64,000 nt of DNA from an uncultured Sutterella sp. (GCA_905213905.1 CAJMKD010000003.1:100005-164004), one strand, 5' to 3'. Numbered from the stretch's first letter, positions 17,588 through 26,720 are shown. The notes: generated by a model from the sequence alone, not told the origin. Numbers and translations are program-made.

Positions 17588-18676
17588 ATGAAACTGACGG
17601 AAATGGCGGAAAAATCCCTGGTCCGTGCGAGGCGTGATGCCGAACGGTTCGGCATTGAAACCCTTTTTCTAAATGCGCCGATGCCGCAGGCGGCTGGCAT
17701 CGATATGGTGGCTGCAGTCAGCGAGGCGGGCGGGCTCGGCGTTCTGCCTGCTGCTTTTCTGTCGGGTGAGGAAATAGTGCGGGCGGTTGCGGCAGTTCGC
17801 AAGAGAACAGCAAAGCCTTTTGCGATCAATCTGGCAATCCGGCCGCGCCGATATTCGAATGAGAAAGCGGCGCAAACGCTGTGGAACGGCCTTTCTGCAC
17901 TTTTGGAAGAGCTTGGCCTTCCGACTCGCGCCGACGCCTACGATCTAACGGGCGCAAAAGTCATGCCGGATTTTGATGAGCAATTTGAGGCCATGCTGTC
18001 GGTCAAGCCGCATGCTGCAATCGCGACCTTTGGGGGCTTTCGGGAGCCAGAAGCGGATGCGTTGAAGGCCAATGGCATTTTGAACTTTGGTACGGCAACG
18101 ACGCTTAAGGAAGCTAAAGTTCTCCGCAGCGCCGAGGTTGATGCTCTGATTATTCAGGGCGCTGCCGCTGGCGGCGTTCGCGCATCGTTTGAAAGTGCTG
18201 ATTCTGTGCTCGACGATACTGCAGGTCTTGTTGAAGAAGCGGTTCGCGCCACTGGTTTGCCTGTTATCGCTTCAGGCGGTATTGCTGGAGCAACTTCCGC
18301 TGCTGCTGCGTTTCTGGCAGGCGCGAGCGGCGTGATGATCGGCACGGCGCTGCTCACCACAAACGAAAGTCTGTTGAAAGATCAAGCGCGCAGCGCCTGG
18401 CATTGGGCAGGCGCTGCTGATCTTGTTATGACCCGGGTCTTCAGCGGTCGGCTGGAGCGTGTGCTTCGATCTCCCATGACGGAGGCGCTCGAAACCTATG
18501 AAGCATGCGTGCCGCCCTGGCCGGCGCCGCTGGCGCTGTTTAAGCCAATATGGTCAAAAGCCGAGGCGCTTGGCCGCGATGAACTTGCCGTACTGCCGCT
18601 CGGACAGGCCGTCGGTCGAAGCGCCTGGATGCGGGTGAGCGAAGCATACGACGCCGTGGCCTCGCTCTTGCGCTAG
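17588..18676 (+). CDS. Nitronate monooxygenase-like flavoprotein (FMN TIM barrel)
   Basis: This 362-residue protein belongs to the NMO/2-nitropropane dioxygenase group. FMN-barrel features are clear: LNAPMPQAAGIDMVAAVSEAGG with GLGVLP near 25-50, PFAINLAIRP near 80, GLPVIASGGIAGA near 225 and AGASGVMIGTALL near 250, the last two forming the phosphate-binding part. Family enzymes oxidise alkyl nitronates or act as NADH:quinone reductases. The catalytic His of the family's AGGH motif is Val197 here (QGAAAGGVRA), so chemistry may differ. The ATG at 17588 follows GGAGAAAAAA, while a GTG at 17537 has no such site. It is monocistronic. Confidence 0.75.
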   Translation: MKLTEMAEKSLVRARRDAERFGIETLFLNAPMPQAAGIDMVAAVSEAGGLGVLPAAFLSGEEIVRAVAAVRKRTAKPFAINLAIRPRRYSNEKAAQTLWNGLSALLEELGLPTRADAYDLTGAKVMPDFDEQFEAMLSVKPHAAIATFGGFREPEADALKANGILNFGTATTLKEAKVLRSAEVDALIIQGAAAGGVRASFESADSVLDDTAGLVEEAVRATGLPVIASGGIAGATSAAAAFLAGASGVMIGTALLTTNESLLKDQARSAWHWAGAADLVMTRVFSGRLERVLRSPMTEALETYEACVPPWPAPLALFKPIWSKAEALGRDELAVLPLGQAVGRSAWMRVSEAYDAVASLLR

Positions 18677-18691
18677 CGCGGACTGTCTTGA

Positions 18692-18922
18692 TCAATCTTT
18701 GCTTGACGCTAGAAGACGGATAACGCGATCTGCTGCTTCAACGATTTCGCCGCCGCGCAGCTTTCGGCCGCGTCGTGTTTCTTGGGCGCCGTCAACGAAG
18801 ACGCCGCCCGATTGAATCATTTCTTTTGCCTGTCCGCCGGATTCGGCGATGCCGGCAGCTTTAAGGAGCGCGTCAAGCGTAATGAACTCGCCGCGAATGC
18901 AAAAAGTTTCCTGAGTGCTCAT
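18692..18922 (-). CDS. S4-domain RNA-binding protein (YbcJ-like)
   Basis: From the ATG at 18922 this is a 76-residue protein that is almost entirely one S4 domain: FITLDALLKAAGIAESGG, QAKEMIQSGGVFVDG and RRGRKLRGGEIVEA. The S4 fold binds structured RNA, often rRNA. E. coli YbcJ (70 residues) has the same size and layout and no firmly assigned target. An in-frame upstream Met at 19030 exists, but the extra 36 residues resemble nothing in the family. The gene is convergent with the NMO-like gene, with only 15 bases between stops. Confidence 0.85.
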   Translation of the reverse strand: MSTQETFCIRGEFITLDALLKAAGIAESGGQAKEMIQSGGVFVDGAQETRRGRKLRGGEIVEAADRVIRLLASSKD

Positions 18923-19136
18923 TTTTGTATCCAAGATACGGCTTCCCCGAGCGTTTTCCTTATGTTGAATCAAATCTATGGCGTGAAAAAGCGGGGCGGA
19001 TAGAGCCGATGAAGTGACAGAATTCAACATTCTGTCATTATCGCTTTCCCGCGGTTTCGAACAAGAGCAGCTTTAGCGTTCATACTCGAAGCGCGCGCGA
19101 GAGAGCGAGAATTATTCGATTCTTATCTCCCAGAAA

Positions 19137-19499
19137 ATGATTGCTTCATTCGCCCTTATTCTGGGCTTTCAAGTCATCGGCGAAGCATTGAGCCGCTTTT
19201 TTTCTCTTCCTGTTCCGGGGCCTGTGCTTGGCATGGTGCTGATGCTTTTTGCCTTTTTCCTGAAGGACAACCTCGTCGACAGCATTCGACCAACCGCCGG
19301 CGTACTGTTGGCAAACATGTCGCTTCTCTTCGTGCCTGCAGGTGTCGGCATCATGCGTCACGGAGAGCGATTTATGAACGAAGGCATTGGGATTGTTGTT
19401 ACGATTCTGGCGTCAACGTTGATAGCCATGGCTGTTTCAGGCTATGTGATCCTGCTCGTGCAGAAGGCGCTCAAAATTCAGGATGAGGAAGAGGAGTGA
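19137..19499 (+). CDS. lrgA: LrgA/CidA holin-like membrane protein
   Basis: This is a 120-residue protein with four hydrophobic segments. The family hallmark FSLPVPGPVLGMVLMLFAFFL lies near residue 22, and LLFVPAGVGIMRHGERF near 63 follows the conserved pattern. LrgA-type proteins are paired with LrgB and have been linked to control of murein hydrolases and, in some bacteria, to pyruvate or acetate export. It starts three bases before lrgB and is clearly in one operon with it. No LytSR-type regulator is adjacent. Confidence 0.9.
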   Translation: MIASFALILGFQVIGEALSRFFSLPVPGPVLGMVLMLFAFFLKDNLVDSIRPTAGVLLANMSLLFVPAGVGIMRHGERFMNEGIGIVVTILASTLIAMAVSGYVILLVQKALKIQDEEEE

Positions 19500-19502
19500 A
19501 TC

Positions 19503-20234
19503 ATGGCAGACCTTCAGACGCTTTTTGCTTCTCTATCGACGAGCAGTTCTTTTTGGCTGGCGCTCACGCTGGGCTTTTACGCGATCGGCCAATTGATCTT
19601 CAAGGCGGCAAAGTTCAATTTGCTCCTCAGTCCGATCATTACGGCTGTTGTCTGTCTCATTGCCGTGCTTTTGTTGACGGGCGTGCCCTATGAAACTTAT
19701 TTTTCGGGAGCAAGCTTTGTTCATTTTTTGCTGGGTCCCGCAACGGTGGCGCTTGCTGTTCCGCTTTATGAACAGCGCCGCAGACTTGCCAGACTTTGGC
19801 TGCCGCTGGCATGCGGACTAATTGCAGGTTGTGCTGCCGCAATCGTTTCGGTTGTTCTCATCGGCGCTGCCTGCGGGCTGTCGGCCGAGACGCTTCTCTC
19901 CATGGTGCCGAAGTCTGTTACGACGCCGATTGCCATGGGAATATCCGAACACTTGGGCGGGATGCCTGATCTCACTGCTGCACTTGTTGTGATGACAGGC
20001 ATTTCGGGCTCGATCATTGCGAGACCCTTTTTCCGGCTCATTCGTTTCCGCTCCGATACGATTTGCGGAATTGCGCTTGGTCTTTCTGCGCACGGCATGG
20101 GAACGGGCGCAGCGTTTCAGATCAGCAATCGGGCTGGCGCTTTTGCCGGCCTTGCCATGGGCATTTGCGGCGTGATTTCCGCTTTCATGGCGCCCTTTGT
20201 CGCGATTCCGCTCATGAAGCTGATAGGGTATTGA
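19503..20234 (+). CDS. lrgB: LrgB/CidB family membrane protein
   Basis: This 243-residue protein with six or seven hydrophobic segments is close to YohK (231). Diagnostic stretches are FLLGPATVALAVPLYEQRR near 78, LSMVPKSVTTPIAMGISEHLGG near 133 and the C-terminal ALGLSAHGMGTGAA. It is the partner of the LrgA gene three bases upstream. Family function is in export or murein hydrolase control at the inner membrane; which applies here is unknown. A convergent terminator follows. Confidence 0.92.
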   Translation: MADLQTLFASLSTSSSFWLALTLGFYAIGQLIFKAAKFNLLLSPIITAVVCLIAVLLLTGVPYETYFSGASFVHFLLGPATVALAVPLYEQRRRLARLWLPLACGLIAGCAAAIVSVVLIGAACGLSAETLLSMVPKSVTTPIAMGISEHLGGMPDLTAALVVMTGISGSIIARPFFRLIRFRSDTICGIALGLSAHGMGTGAAFQISNRAGAFAGLAMGICGVISAFMAPFVAIPLMKLIGY

Positions 20235-20240
20235 AAAACA

Positions 20241-20274
20241 AAAGGAACGGAAGCGCTGATCGCTCCGTTCCTTT
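20241..20274. terminator. Convergent terminator between lrgB and the acyl-CoA ligase gene
   Basis: AAAGGAACGGA and TCCGTTCCTTT pair perfectly around an inner GCG/CGC extension, with A/T-rich flanks usable in both directions. Confidence 0.8.
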
Positions 20275-20298
20275 GTAAATCTCTAGAATTTGCAGCCG

Positions 20299-21981
20299 CT
20301 AGACCATGTCCTTCAGTTCGCGGCGCAGAATTTTGCCGACGGCGGTTTTCGGCAGACTGTCAGCAAAAACAATCACGTGTGGCATCTTGTAGCCGGTCAG
20401 CTGCGTGCGGCAGTATTTCTTAACGTCGTCAACTGTAAGGTTGGGGTCCTTTTTCACAATGACGGCCTTAACAGTTTCTCCTGACTTGGCGGAAGGAACG
20501 CCGACGACGCCGACTTCTAGGACACCGGGCATTGAAGCGATAACGTTTTCAACTTCATTCGGATAAACATTGAAGCCCGAAACCAAGATCATGTCCTTCT
20601 TGCGGTCTGTGATGGAAATGATGCCCTTGGCGGTCATGTGGCCGACGTCGCCGGTGCGAAGCCATCCATCCCGCATTACGTTGGCGGTTTCCTCAGGTTT
20701 TTTCCAGTAACCGAGCATTACCTGCGGGCCGCGCACGCATATTTCACCTGTATAGGGCGTAGGATCTTCGCCTTCGGGCACAACGCCGAGATCGCGGAAG
20801 CCGTCGCCGCGGATTGAAACTTCGGTCGAAGGCAACGGAGCGCCGACGGAACCGTCCCAAGGCGCATTAGGAATGTTTCCGCAAACGGCTGGACTGCATT
20901 CAGTGAGGCCATATGCTTCAAGAATGTTGCAGCCGGTTTGTGCCTTCCAGGTTTCGGCTACAACACGCTGAACTTGCGTGCCGCCGCCAGCAGTCATCTT
21001 GAGACGTGAGAAGTGGTGGGATTTGAAGCGCTCGTTGCGAAGCAGTGCGGCAAAAAGGGTGTTGACACCAATAATGACTGAAAAATCCCATTTGACGCAT
21101 TCTTTCGCAAGACCGTCAATATCGCGTGGGTTCGTGATGAGCACCATCGTCGAACACCAGTGCGTAAAGACGAGCGTCGCTGCGAGCGAAAAGATGTGGT
21201 AAAGGGGAAGCGCCGTCATGACGACTTCTTCGCCTTCCTTAAATGCAGCGGAAATCCAGGCGCTGATTTGCGTAATGTTGGCGACCAGGTTTCTGTGCGT
21301 AAGCTCAGCACCCTTGGCAATGCCCGTTGTGCCCCCTGTATATTGCAGGAAGGCAATATCGGTGTTTTGGATGGGAACGGGCTTGAAAGCGGTTGAGCTG
21401 CCGATTTCGAGCGCTTCGCGGAAACCCACGGCCTGCGGAATCGAATAGGGCGGCACCATTTTTTTCACCGAACGGACAACGAAATTCACAATTTGCCGCT
21501 TCGGGAAGGGGAACAGGTCGCCCACGGCCGTTGTGATGACGTCCTTGCAGGCCGTTCCGCCGATGGCTTGTTCCAGTGTTTTGGCAAAATTCTCGATGAT
21601 TACGATCGCTTTGGCGCCCGAATCGCGAAGCGTATGGTTGACTTCCCGAGCCGTGTAAAGCGGATTGACGTTCACAACGATCAGACCTGCACGAAGAATG
21701 CCGAAAACTGCGACGACATATTGCAGCAGATTCGGCATCATGACAGCAACGCGGTCGCCAGGCTTCAGGTCTGGTCTTGATTGAAGATAGGCGGCAAACT
21801 GCTTGCTGAGCTCAACCGTTCGACGGTAACTGAGCCCGACGCCCATGTTCGTGTATCCGATGCGATCGGGAAACTTGCGGGCCGCCTCGTCCAGAATGGC
21901 GGGAATGCTCGGATAAAGATCCGGGTCAATTTCATGCGGAACGCCCTCAGGGTAGGCGGAGAACCAAGGAAATTCAGACAT
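20299..21981 (-). CDS. Long-chain fatty acid--CoA ligase (FadD-like)
   Basis: From the Met at 21981 the protein has 560 residues (E. coli FadD 561) and belongs to the adenylate-forming superfamily. The P-loop QYTGGTTGIAKGAELTHRN lies near residue 215, the A5 motif EAYGLTECSPAVC near 365, the TGD motif GWLRTGDVGHM near 450 and the hinge VSGFNVYPNEVE near 478. The catalytic Lys lies in LPKTAVGKILRRELK near the end. It activates fatty acids to acyl-CoA via acyl-AMP. The N-terminus (FPWFSAYPEGVPHEIDPDLY) is typical of the FadD group. It is monocistronic and no beta-oxidation genes are adjacent. Confidence 0.88.
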   Translation of the reverse strand: MSEFPWFSAYPEGVPHEIDPDLYPSIPAILDEAARKFPDRIGYTNMGVGLSYRRTVELSKQFAAYLQSRPDLKPGDRVAVMMPNLLQYVVAVFGILRAGLIVVNVNPLYTAREVNHTLRDSGAKAIVIIENFAKTLEQAIGGTACKDVITTAVGDLFPFPKRQIVNFVVRSVKKMVPPYSIPQAVGFREALEIGSSTAFKPVPIQNTDIAFLQYTGGTTGIAKGAELTHRNLVANITQISAWISAAFKEGEEVVMTALPLYHIFSLAATLVFTHWCSTMVLITNPRDIDGLAKECVKWDFSVIIGVNTLFAALLRNERFKSHHFSRLKMTAGGGTQVQRVVAETWKAQTGCNILEAYGLTECSPAVCGNIPNAPWDGSVGAPLPSTEVSIRGDGFRDLGVVPEGEDPTPYTGEICVRGPQVMLGYWKKPEETANVMRDGWLRTGDVGHMTAKGIISITDRKKDMILVSGFNVYPNEVENVIASMPGVLEVGVVGVPSAKSGETVKAVIVKKDPNLTVDDVKKYCRTQLTGYKMPHVIVFADSLPKTAVGKILRRELKDMV

Positions 21982-22098
21982 AAGCAAGTGCAGGCGCAAC
22001 GCGCTGCGGCGGCGCAGTTTTTTGTTAAGGCTCGCAGTTTAGCCGAATCCGCCGCAGCTTCCGAGTATTGAACTAAGGGATTTCTAGAAAATTCATAT

Positions 22099-22129
22099 AA
22101 AAAAAGACGCCGGCAATCCTGACGGCGTC
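22099..22129 (-). terminator. Rho-independent terminator of hemG
   Basis: On the minus strand GACGCCG and CGGCGTC pair around a 10-nt loop and are followed by at least seven T residues. Confidence 0.8.
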
Positions 22130-22158
22130 AAAGCAAACTTAATTTGCTGCGATTGGAT

Positions 22159-22698
22159 TTAGGCGTTAAGCGTTAGGCAGTGACGTGCATATTCCTTGAC
22201 GTCGTCCCAATTCGTGTAGTCGACGATGGCTGTCGGATCCGTCGGTCCCTTCGTCATCTTCATGATCATCTGAATGGCCATGGTTTCGTACCAATTCCAA
22301 TTCGGATAGTCGACCTTGCCGGCAAAACAGTGCGCATCCTTCGGCTTCCAAGGATTGGTTTCAAGGAACTTGCGCGTGTAGACGTTGCCTTCGATCGTGC
22401 ACTTGGCTGGGGTGCGGGCAACGACGGAAACCGAGAAAAAGCTGTTGGCTTTGGCGTCAAGCACCGACTTGTACTTATTCACGAAAGCGCGGAAAGACTT
22501 GTGGAATTTGCCGTAGATGACGGGGGCGCCAGCAATGACGAGGTCATACTTGTTCCAGTCGAGCCCTTCGCGGTCTGCTTCAAGAACGGTCATAAGGTCG
22601 GCCTGGTTGCCTTCGGCGATGACCGTCTCCCAAATTCGACGGGCGATTCGGGCAGTATGGCCGCCGTGACTGTAGTAGAGAACCAGAACGGATTTCAT
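22159..22698 (-). CDS. hemG: Menaquinone-dependent protoporphyrinogen IX oxidase HemG
   Basis: From the ATG at 22698, preceded by GGAGAAAAATCG, the protein has 179 residues (E. coli HemG 181). It is a flavodoxin-like FMN protein that oxidises protoporphyrinogen IX and passes electrons to quinone at the membrane, the penultimate haem step. Matches include the FMN-phosphate loop YYSHGGHTARIAR near 9, DLVIAGAPVIYGKFHKSFRA near 52, the HemG-specific region FFSVSVVARTPAKC near 86 and MIMKMTKGPTDPTAIVDYT near 145. An upstream in-frame extension to 22860 has no site and is rejected. HemH lies in the same window at 36578 but is unlinked. Confidence 0.88.
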   Translation of the reverse strand: MKSVLVLYYSHGGHTARIARRIWETVIAEGNQADLMTVLEADREGLDWNKYDLVIAGAPVIYGKFHKSFRAFVNKYKSVLDAKANSFFSVSVVARTPAKCTIEGNVYTRKFLETNPWKPKDAHCFAGKVDYPNWNWYETMAIQMIMKMTKGPTDPTAIVDYTNWDDVKEYARHCLTLNA

Positions 22699-23220
22699 CG
22701 ATTTTTCTCCATGTGGCGCATGACCGCTCCCAGCGGCTTCATGCGGGCCGAAGGTTGTCTTTTTCTGCGGTTTCGTACGAAAAAAGCCGCAAAAGTATTC
22801 GTCGGGAATAATTGTAAAGTTTGCCGCAGACCGGCGTTGCAAAAGTGGTGGCGCAGCCAACTTCGCAGGTTATCTTAACGGGCTGCGCTTCTTTTTGTCT
22901 TAAGAGAGATAAAGCAACCGCGGCGATCCTGAGATCGTGTAATGGAAAAAAAAGGCTGCATCGACGCGGCGGATAAAAATGTCGGTGTAAAATCCGCAGA
23001 TCGCCGCAATGCCGCTTTGGGGTGCAGCGGCGACGAAAACGTCTGCGTCCAGCCGGCGGCTCATCGCAAGGGCAATTTGTCTTTAGGTAGCTCACCCGAG
23101 CGTCTGAGTGAGCCGCTCGCTTTGTGAGCGGCGTGTCGACCGAAGAGCAAACAGGCGCGCCGAAAGCATTGCCGCCATTGACGCGGCATTACTCTTTTAT
23201 TCAATACAACCGAAAGATTT
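22699..23220. other. Intergenic region upstream of infA
   Basis: The 520 bp between divergent hemG and infA holds short GC-rich hairpins such as AGCCGCTCGC/GTGAGCGGC around 23108-23135 and two A-runs. No credible gene is seen: a short open frame at 22942-23127 lacks a convincing start site and composition. Promoters for both genes presumably lie here, but none is distinct. Confidence 0.4.
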
Positions 23221-23478
23221 ATGGCAAAGGAAGATCTCATCGAGATGACGGGGCAGGTTCTGGAAGTCCTTCCGGACGCTCGTTATCGCGTGAAGCTTGA
23301 TAATGGGCACGAACTTGTGGCGTATACCAACGGCAAAATGCGCAAGCACCATATTCGCATTCTTGCCGGCGACCGCGTTTCGCTCGAACTTTCGCCTTAC
23401 GATCTGACGAAGGGCCGCATCACCTTCCGCCACATCGAAGGGCGTCCTCCCGTTTCGAATCAGAACCGCCGCCGCTAA
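23221..23478 (+). CDS. infA: Translation initiation factor IF-1
   Basis: This is an 85-residue S1-like OB-fold protein. IF-1 occupies the 30S A site during initiation. Family features are [19 protein letters not shown], then [18 protein letters not shown] and [19 protein letters not shown]. It is 13 residues longer than E. coli IF-1 (72), with a basic C-terminal tail ([10 protein letters not shown]); tails of this kind occur in the second infA copy of some betaproteobacteria. It is not in the ribosomal protein cluster and has its own terminator. A second infA elsewhere in the genome is possible. Confidence 0.95.
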   Translation: MAKEDLIEMTGQVLEVLPDARYRVKLDNGHELVAYTNGKMRKHHIRILAGDRVSLELSPYDLTKGRITFRHIEGRPPVSNQNRRR

Positions 23479-23529
23479 TCGGTGAGTCGGCAATCAGATA
23501 AAGCTGCGATCAGCTTCTAGGCGTCTGAT

Positions 23530-23567
23530 AAAAAAAACCGCTTGTTGTTTGAGCAAGCGGTTTTTTT
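23530..23567. terminator. Convergent terminator between infA and the cdsA-like gene
   Basis: AAAAAAACCGCTTG and CAAGCGGTTTTTTT form a strong hairpin with T-runs on both strands. Confidence 0.9.
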
Positions 23568-23593
23568 CATTGGTTCAAGATGCTCGGACTAAG

Positions 23594-24565
23594 TTAGAAC
23601 GCATCCTTAAAGGTAATAAAGAAAATGACCGTGAGGTGATAAAACACCGGCGCGGCGAAAGTCAGCGGTGCAAGTCGGGCAAGCAGGCCGCGCGTGATGT
23701 AAATGTCGCCTTCGCCGGCAAGGCGTTCTGCTCCCATGCTGCGTCGGACGCAATTAAACACGAGATCGCCGAGCACGCCAGAAATCACGATGGCAAGTGC
23801 CATCAAAAGCGCCTGCCAGAAACGGAAGGGCGTTATCCAGTACATGGCGGCGCCGGCGAGAAAGCCGCAGCAGCACCCGGCGGCCGTGCCTGCCACTGTA
23901 CGACCTGCGTTGAAGCCGAGCGATTTCTTGCCGATCATTGAGCTCAGGATCGCAGCGGAGAAGTCCGAAACGAAAATGACGAGCAGGAAAAAGAGCATCA
24001 GAAGCGGTCCTGACGAACTGTACCTGGTGAGGTCAAGCATGGCGATGGCAGGTGCATGGCTGACGCAATAAACACATAGCATGATGCCCCATTGAACTTT
24101 AGCAACGCGTTCGAGGTAGCGGTCTGTGTCCTTGGAGAGCGCTGTGACGACAGGCAACGCCAGGAAGAGATAAACAGGGATAAAAAGCGTATAGATTTCA
24201 GGGAGATCAAAGCCAATTGCGACGTATTGCACTGGTATTGCGAGATAGAACGCGATTACAAGCGCATAGTGATCGGTCGATTTAGTTGGCGTAATGGCAA
24301 TGAACTCGCGCAGCAGAAAGAAGCTTATGAGCGCAAAGAAGACAAGAAGCGTCGGAATGCCGACTGCAAAAGCAATCGTGAAAACGACAATGAGCCACCA
24401 CGCCATGCGCACGCGCGAATTGACGATTTGCAGGCGGAAGCGTTGCTGAAGGTTGGCGACGCGCTTGCGGGCCCATTGTCCGTAAAACGTGCCGCCGGCG
24501 GCGATAAGCGAGAGGCCGACGAGCAAAATGACGTACGCCTCTTGAATAGTGAATCCGAGTCTCAT
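23594..24565 (-). CDS. Phosphatidate cytidylyltransferase (CdsA)-like membrane protein with degenerate active site
   Basis: This 323-residue protein has about eight transmembrane segments. Its order after plsC and segments such as [19 protein letters not shown] and [22 protein letters not shown] match the CdsA-like proteins paired with PlsC in betaproteobacteria. CdsA makes CDP-diacylglycerol from phosphatidate and CTP. The C-terminal signature normally reads KxxxGxKDxGxxxxGHGGxLDRxDS. Here the region reads [14 protein letters not shown] and then [12 protein letters not shown], so the conserved KD, HGG and both later Asp residues are gone. Upstream, SKTxEG is GRTVAG. The fold is probably kept but activity is doubtful. 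It overlaps plsC by four bases and is cotranscribed. Confidence 0.75.
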   Translation of the reverse strand: MRLGFTIQEAYVILLVGLSLIAAGGTFYGQWARKRVANLQQRFRLQIVNSRVRMAWWLIVVFTIAFAVGIPTLLVFFALISFFLLREFIAITPTKSTDHYALVIAFYLAIPVQYVAIGFDLPEIYTLFIPVYLFLALPVVTALSKDTDRYLERVAKVQWGIMLCVYCVSHAPAIAMLDLTRYSSSGPLLMLFFLLVIFVSDFSAAILSSMIGKKSLGFNAGRTVAGTAAGCCCGFLAGAAMYWITPFRFWQALLMALAIVISGVLGDLVFNCVRRSMGAERLAGEGDIYITRGLLARLAPLTFAAPVFYHLTVIFFITFKDAF

Positions 24566-25173
24566 GCGTTGGCCAATGAAATGACGGCGTTACGCGCGCG
24601 GTTGAGAAAGTCGTCCTTGAGGTCTTCCGGCGAGTGTTCCAGCGGTGCGCCAAAGCGAACGGAGCAAACCGTAGGAACCGGAATAAGAACGCCCTTGGGC
24701 ATGGCGCGGTGAAGATTTTCAATATAGACGGGTATCAGTTCGACATCAGGGAACTCCCGCATCAAGCGCCAGATGCCCGATTTGAACGGGCTGGGAAGCG
24801 GTTGAGGACGCCGAGTGCCTTCAGGAAAAATAATGAGGGAATCGCCTTGAGCGAGCGCTTCGCGCAGCGGATCAAGCGGATTGGCGTGCTCCGTGCGGCG
24901 GCGGTCAACCAAGACTGCGTGAAGCTCGTCGACCGCAATGCGGCGCCGAATCCCGGTTTCCCAATAGTCTTTTGCCGCCACAGGGCGCACATGCGGCCGC
25001 AGCGCCGGGGGCAACGAGGCCCAGATGACGATCGTGTCGAGATGACTCGTGTGATTGGCAAAGTAGATGCGCTGTCTGGCTGAAGGCGCACACCCCTGCC
25101 AATGCGGGTACGCGCCTACAAGCAGGCGCGTCAGCCACACGATGGGGGTCATGAGCTTGAAGGAATTGAGCAC
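24562..25173 (-). CDS. PlsC-family lysophospholipid acyltransferase
   Basis: This is a 203-residue membrane-associated acyltransferase. The catalytic HX4D motif is NHTSHLD near residue 40, and the glycerolipid-binding motif FPEGTRRP lies near 115. [16 protein letters not shown] is a third conserved block. The family transfers an acyl chain to lysophosphatidate or related acceptors. It is short compared with E. coli PlsC (245). It is the first gene of a pair with the CdsA-like gene (ATGA overlap), suggesting a joint role in phospholipid metabolism. It is not necessarily the housekeeping PlsC. Confidence 0.85.
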   Translation of the reverse strand: MLNSFKLMTPIVWLTRLLVGAYPHWQGCAPSARQRIYFANHTSHLDTIVIWASLPPALRPHVRPVAAKDYWETGIRRRIAVDELHAVLVDRRRTEHANPLDPLREALAQGDSLIIFPEGTRRPQPLPSPFKSGIWRLMREFPDVELIPVYIENLHRAMPKGVLIPVPTVCSVRFGAPLEHSPEDLKDDFLNRARNAVISLANA

Positions 25174-25240
25174 GCTTTTACCCGTGGTTCAGTAGATGAT
25201 TGACGCTCATTATAGGAGTCATGACGTTAGCTTCGCGCGG

Positions 25241-26710
25241 TCACTCGAAAGCGGTGCCGCCTACCGTAAGCGCATCAATGCGCACGGTTGGCATGCCGAC
25301 GCCCACTGGTATTTGCTGGCCGTCCTTGCCACATTGACCAGTACCGTCATCGAGTGCGAGGTCGTTGCCGATTAATTTAATCTGCTGAAGCGCTGTTTTA
25401 CCGTCTCCGGAGAGCATGGCGCCTTTCACGGGGCGGGTGAGCCTGCCTTGTTCAATCAGCCAGGCTTTTGACATGTTGAAGACGAACTGGCCGTTCGTGA
25501 TGTCAACTTGTCCGCCATTGAAATTTTCTGCATAAATCCCGTATGGCACGGAGGCTATGATCTCTTCGCGCTCGTAGCGGCCTGGCAACATAAAGGTATT
25601 GGTCATCCTCGGCATCGGGAGTGAAGCGAAGCTTTCTCTTCGTCCGTTTCCTGTGGAGGACCGCTTCAAAAGCATCGCATTGGCGAGATCAAGCATGGTG
25701 CCAACGAGCCGGCCGTTGTCGATCAGAACGTTGCGTGATGTCGGCGTGCCTTCATCGTCAAAAGCGAGTGAGCCACGCCTGCCAACCAGCGTGCCGTCGT
25801 CGACAACAGTGACGCCCGCAGCAGCAACACGCTCGCCGAAGCGGTTGGAGAATGCTGAAGTGCCTTTGCGAATGAAGTCGCCTTCCAGGCCGTGGCCGAC
25901 CGCTTCGTGCAAGAGAATGCCCGGCCAGCCGGAGCCGAGCACAACGGGGAAAATGCCGGCAGGCGCGGGTGAGGCTTCAAGATTGTGCAAGGCTTCTTCG
26001 ACGGCCTGATGAACCCAGCGTTCAACGCGTTCTTTCGTGAAGTGCCTCAGATCCGAGCGACCGCCGCCGCCAGCTGTGGCGCGTTCACGGCGTCCATTCT
26101 TTTCCACGGTAACAGTTATGGACAGGTAGCTCATCGGGCGGATGTCGCCCAAATGCCGTCCGTCCAGGCCTCGGACAAGCACTGCATCGCGTTCGGTTTG
26201 ATATGAGACCAGCACGTCCGTTACGGCGCGATCAAGCGCTCGTGCGTACCGGTCGACGGATTCGAGCAGCGCTATCTGACGTTGCGACGCCGCTTCATCG
26301 AATTCATTGCGCATGCAGGCGCACTCATAAAGTGAATGGCGCACGGCGGGAGCTGAATGGGGCAGACAGCTCACTTCAGCGGCGCCGGTTGCCGTCATCG
26401 TGCCTGCAGTCCGTGCAGCGCGCAGAAGCGCCGTTTTCTCAAGAGAATTTGAATAAGCCAGGGATGCGCGTGAGCCGACAACGGAGCGCAGGCCTGCGCC
26501 TCTGTCTATTGTGAAGCTGCCGCTCTTGACGGCGCCTTCTTCCAGGAGCCAGTCGCGAGAGATCGTTTCCTGCAGATAGATGTCTGCCCAGCTCACGTTG
26601 CCGCGCGCCAGTACAGACATGACGCGGTCGAGCGCTGCACTGTCAAGGCCTGCAGGCGCAAGCAGAATGCTTTCTGCCGCGATCTGCGGATCATTTCCAT
26701 CCAAATGCAT
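25241..26710 (-). CDS. tldD: Metalloprotease TldD
   Basis: From the Met at 26710 the protein has 489 residues (E. coli TldD 481). TldD pairs with TldE (PmbA) as a zinc protease that degrades unfolded peptides, processes microcin B17 and removes the CcdA antitoxin. The catalytic HExxxH is in LLHEAVGHGLEGDF near 265. Further typical stretches are GGGRSDLRHF near 220, PRMTNTFMLPG near 370, GGQVDITNGQFVFNMSKA near 405 and the ending VGMPTVRIDALTVGGT. It is third in the yhdP - nitrilase-like - tldD operon, ten bases after the previous stop. TldE is not in the window. Confidence 0.95.
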   Translation of the reverse strand: MHLDGNDPQIAAESILLAPAGLDSAALDRVMSVLARGNVSWADIYLQETISRDWLLEEGAVKSGSFTIDRGAGLRSVVGSRASLAYSNSLEKTALLRAARTAGTMTATGAAEVSCLPHSAPAVRHSLYECACMRNEFDEAASQRQIALLESVDRYARALDRAVTDVLVSYQTERDAVLVRGLDGRHLGDIRPMSYLSITVTVEKNGRRERATAGGGGRSDLRHFTKERVERWVHQAVEEALHNLEASPAPAGIFPVVLGSGWPGILLHEAVGHGLEGDFIRKGTSAFSNRFGERVAAAGVTVVDDGTLVGRRGSLAFDDEGTPTSRNVLIDNGRLVGTMLDLANAMLLKRSSTGNGRRESFASLPMPRMTNTFMLPGRYEREEIIASVPYGIYAENFNGGQVDITNGQFVFNMSKAWLIEQGRLTRPVKGAMLSGDGKTALQQIKLIGNDLALDDGTGQCGKDGQQIPVGVGMPTVRIDALTVGGTAFE

Positions 26711-26720
26711 TGCAGCAGAT

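Noticed and set aside
22942..23127. Short plus-strand frame between hemG and infA
   Set aside because: No ribosome-binding site of note, no family resemblance and atypical composition.
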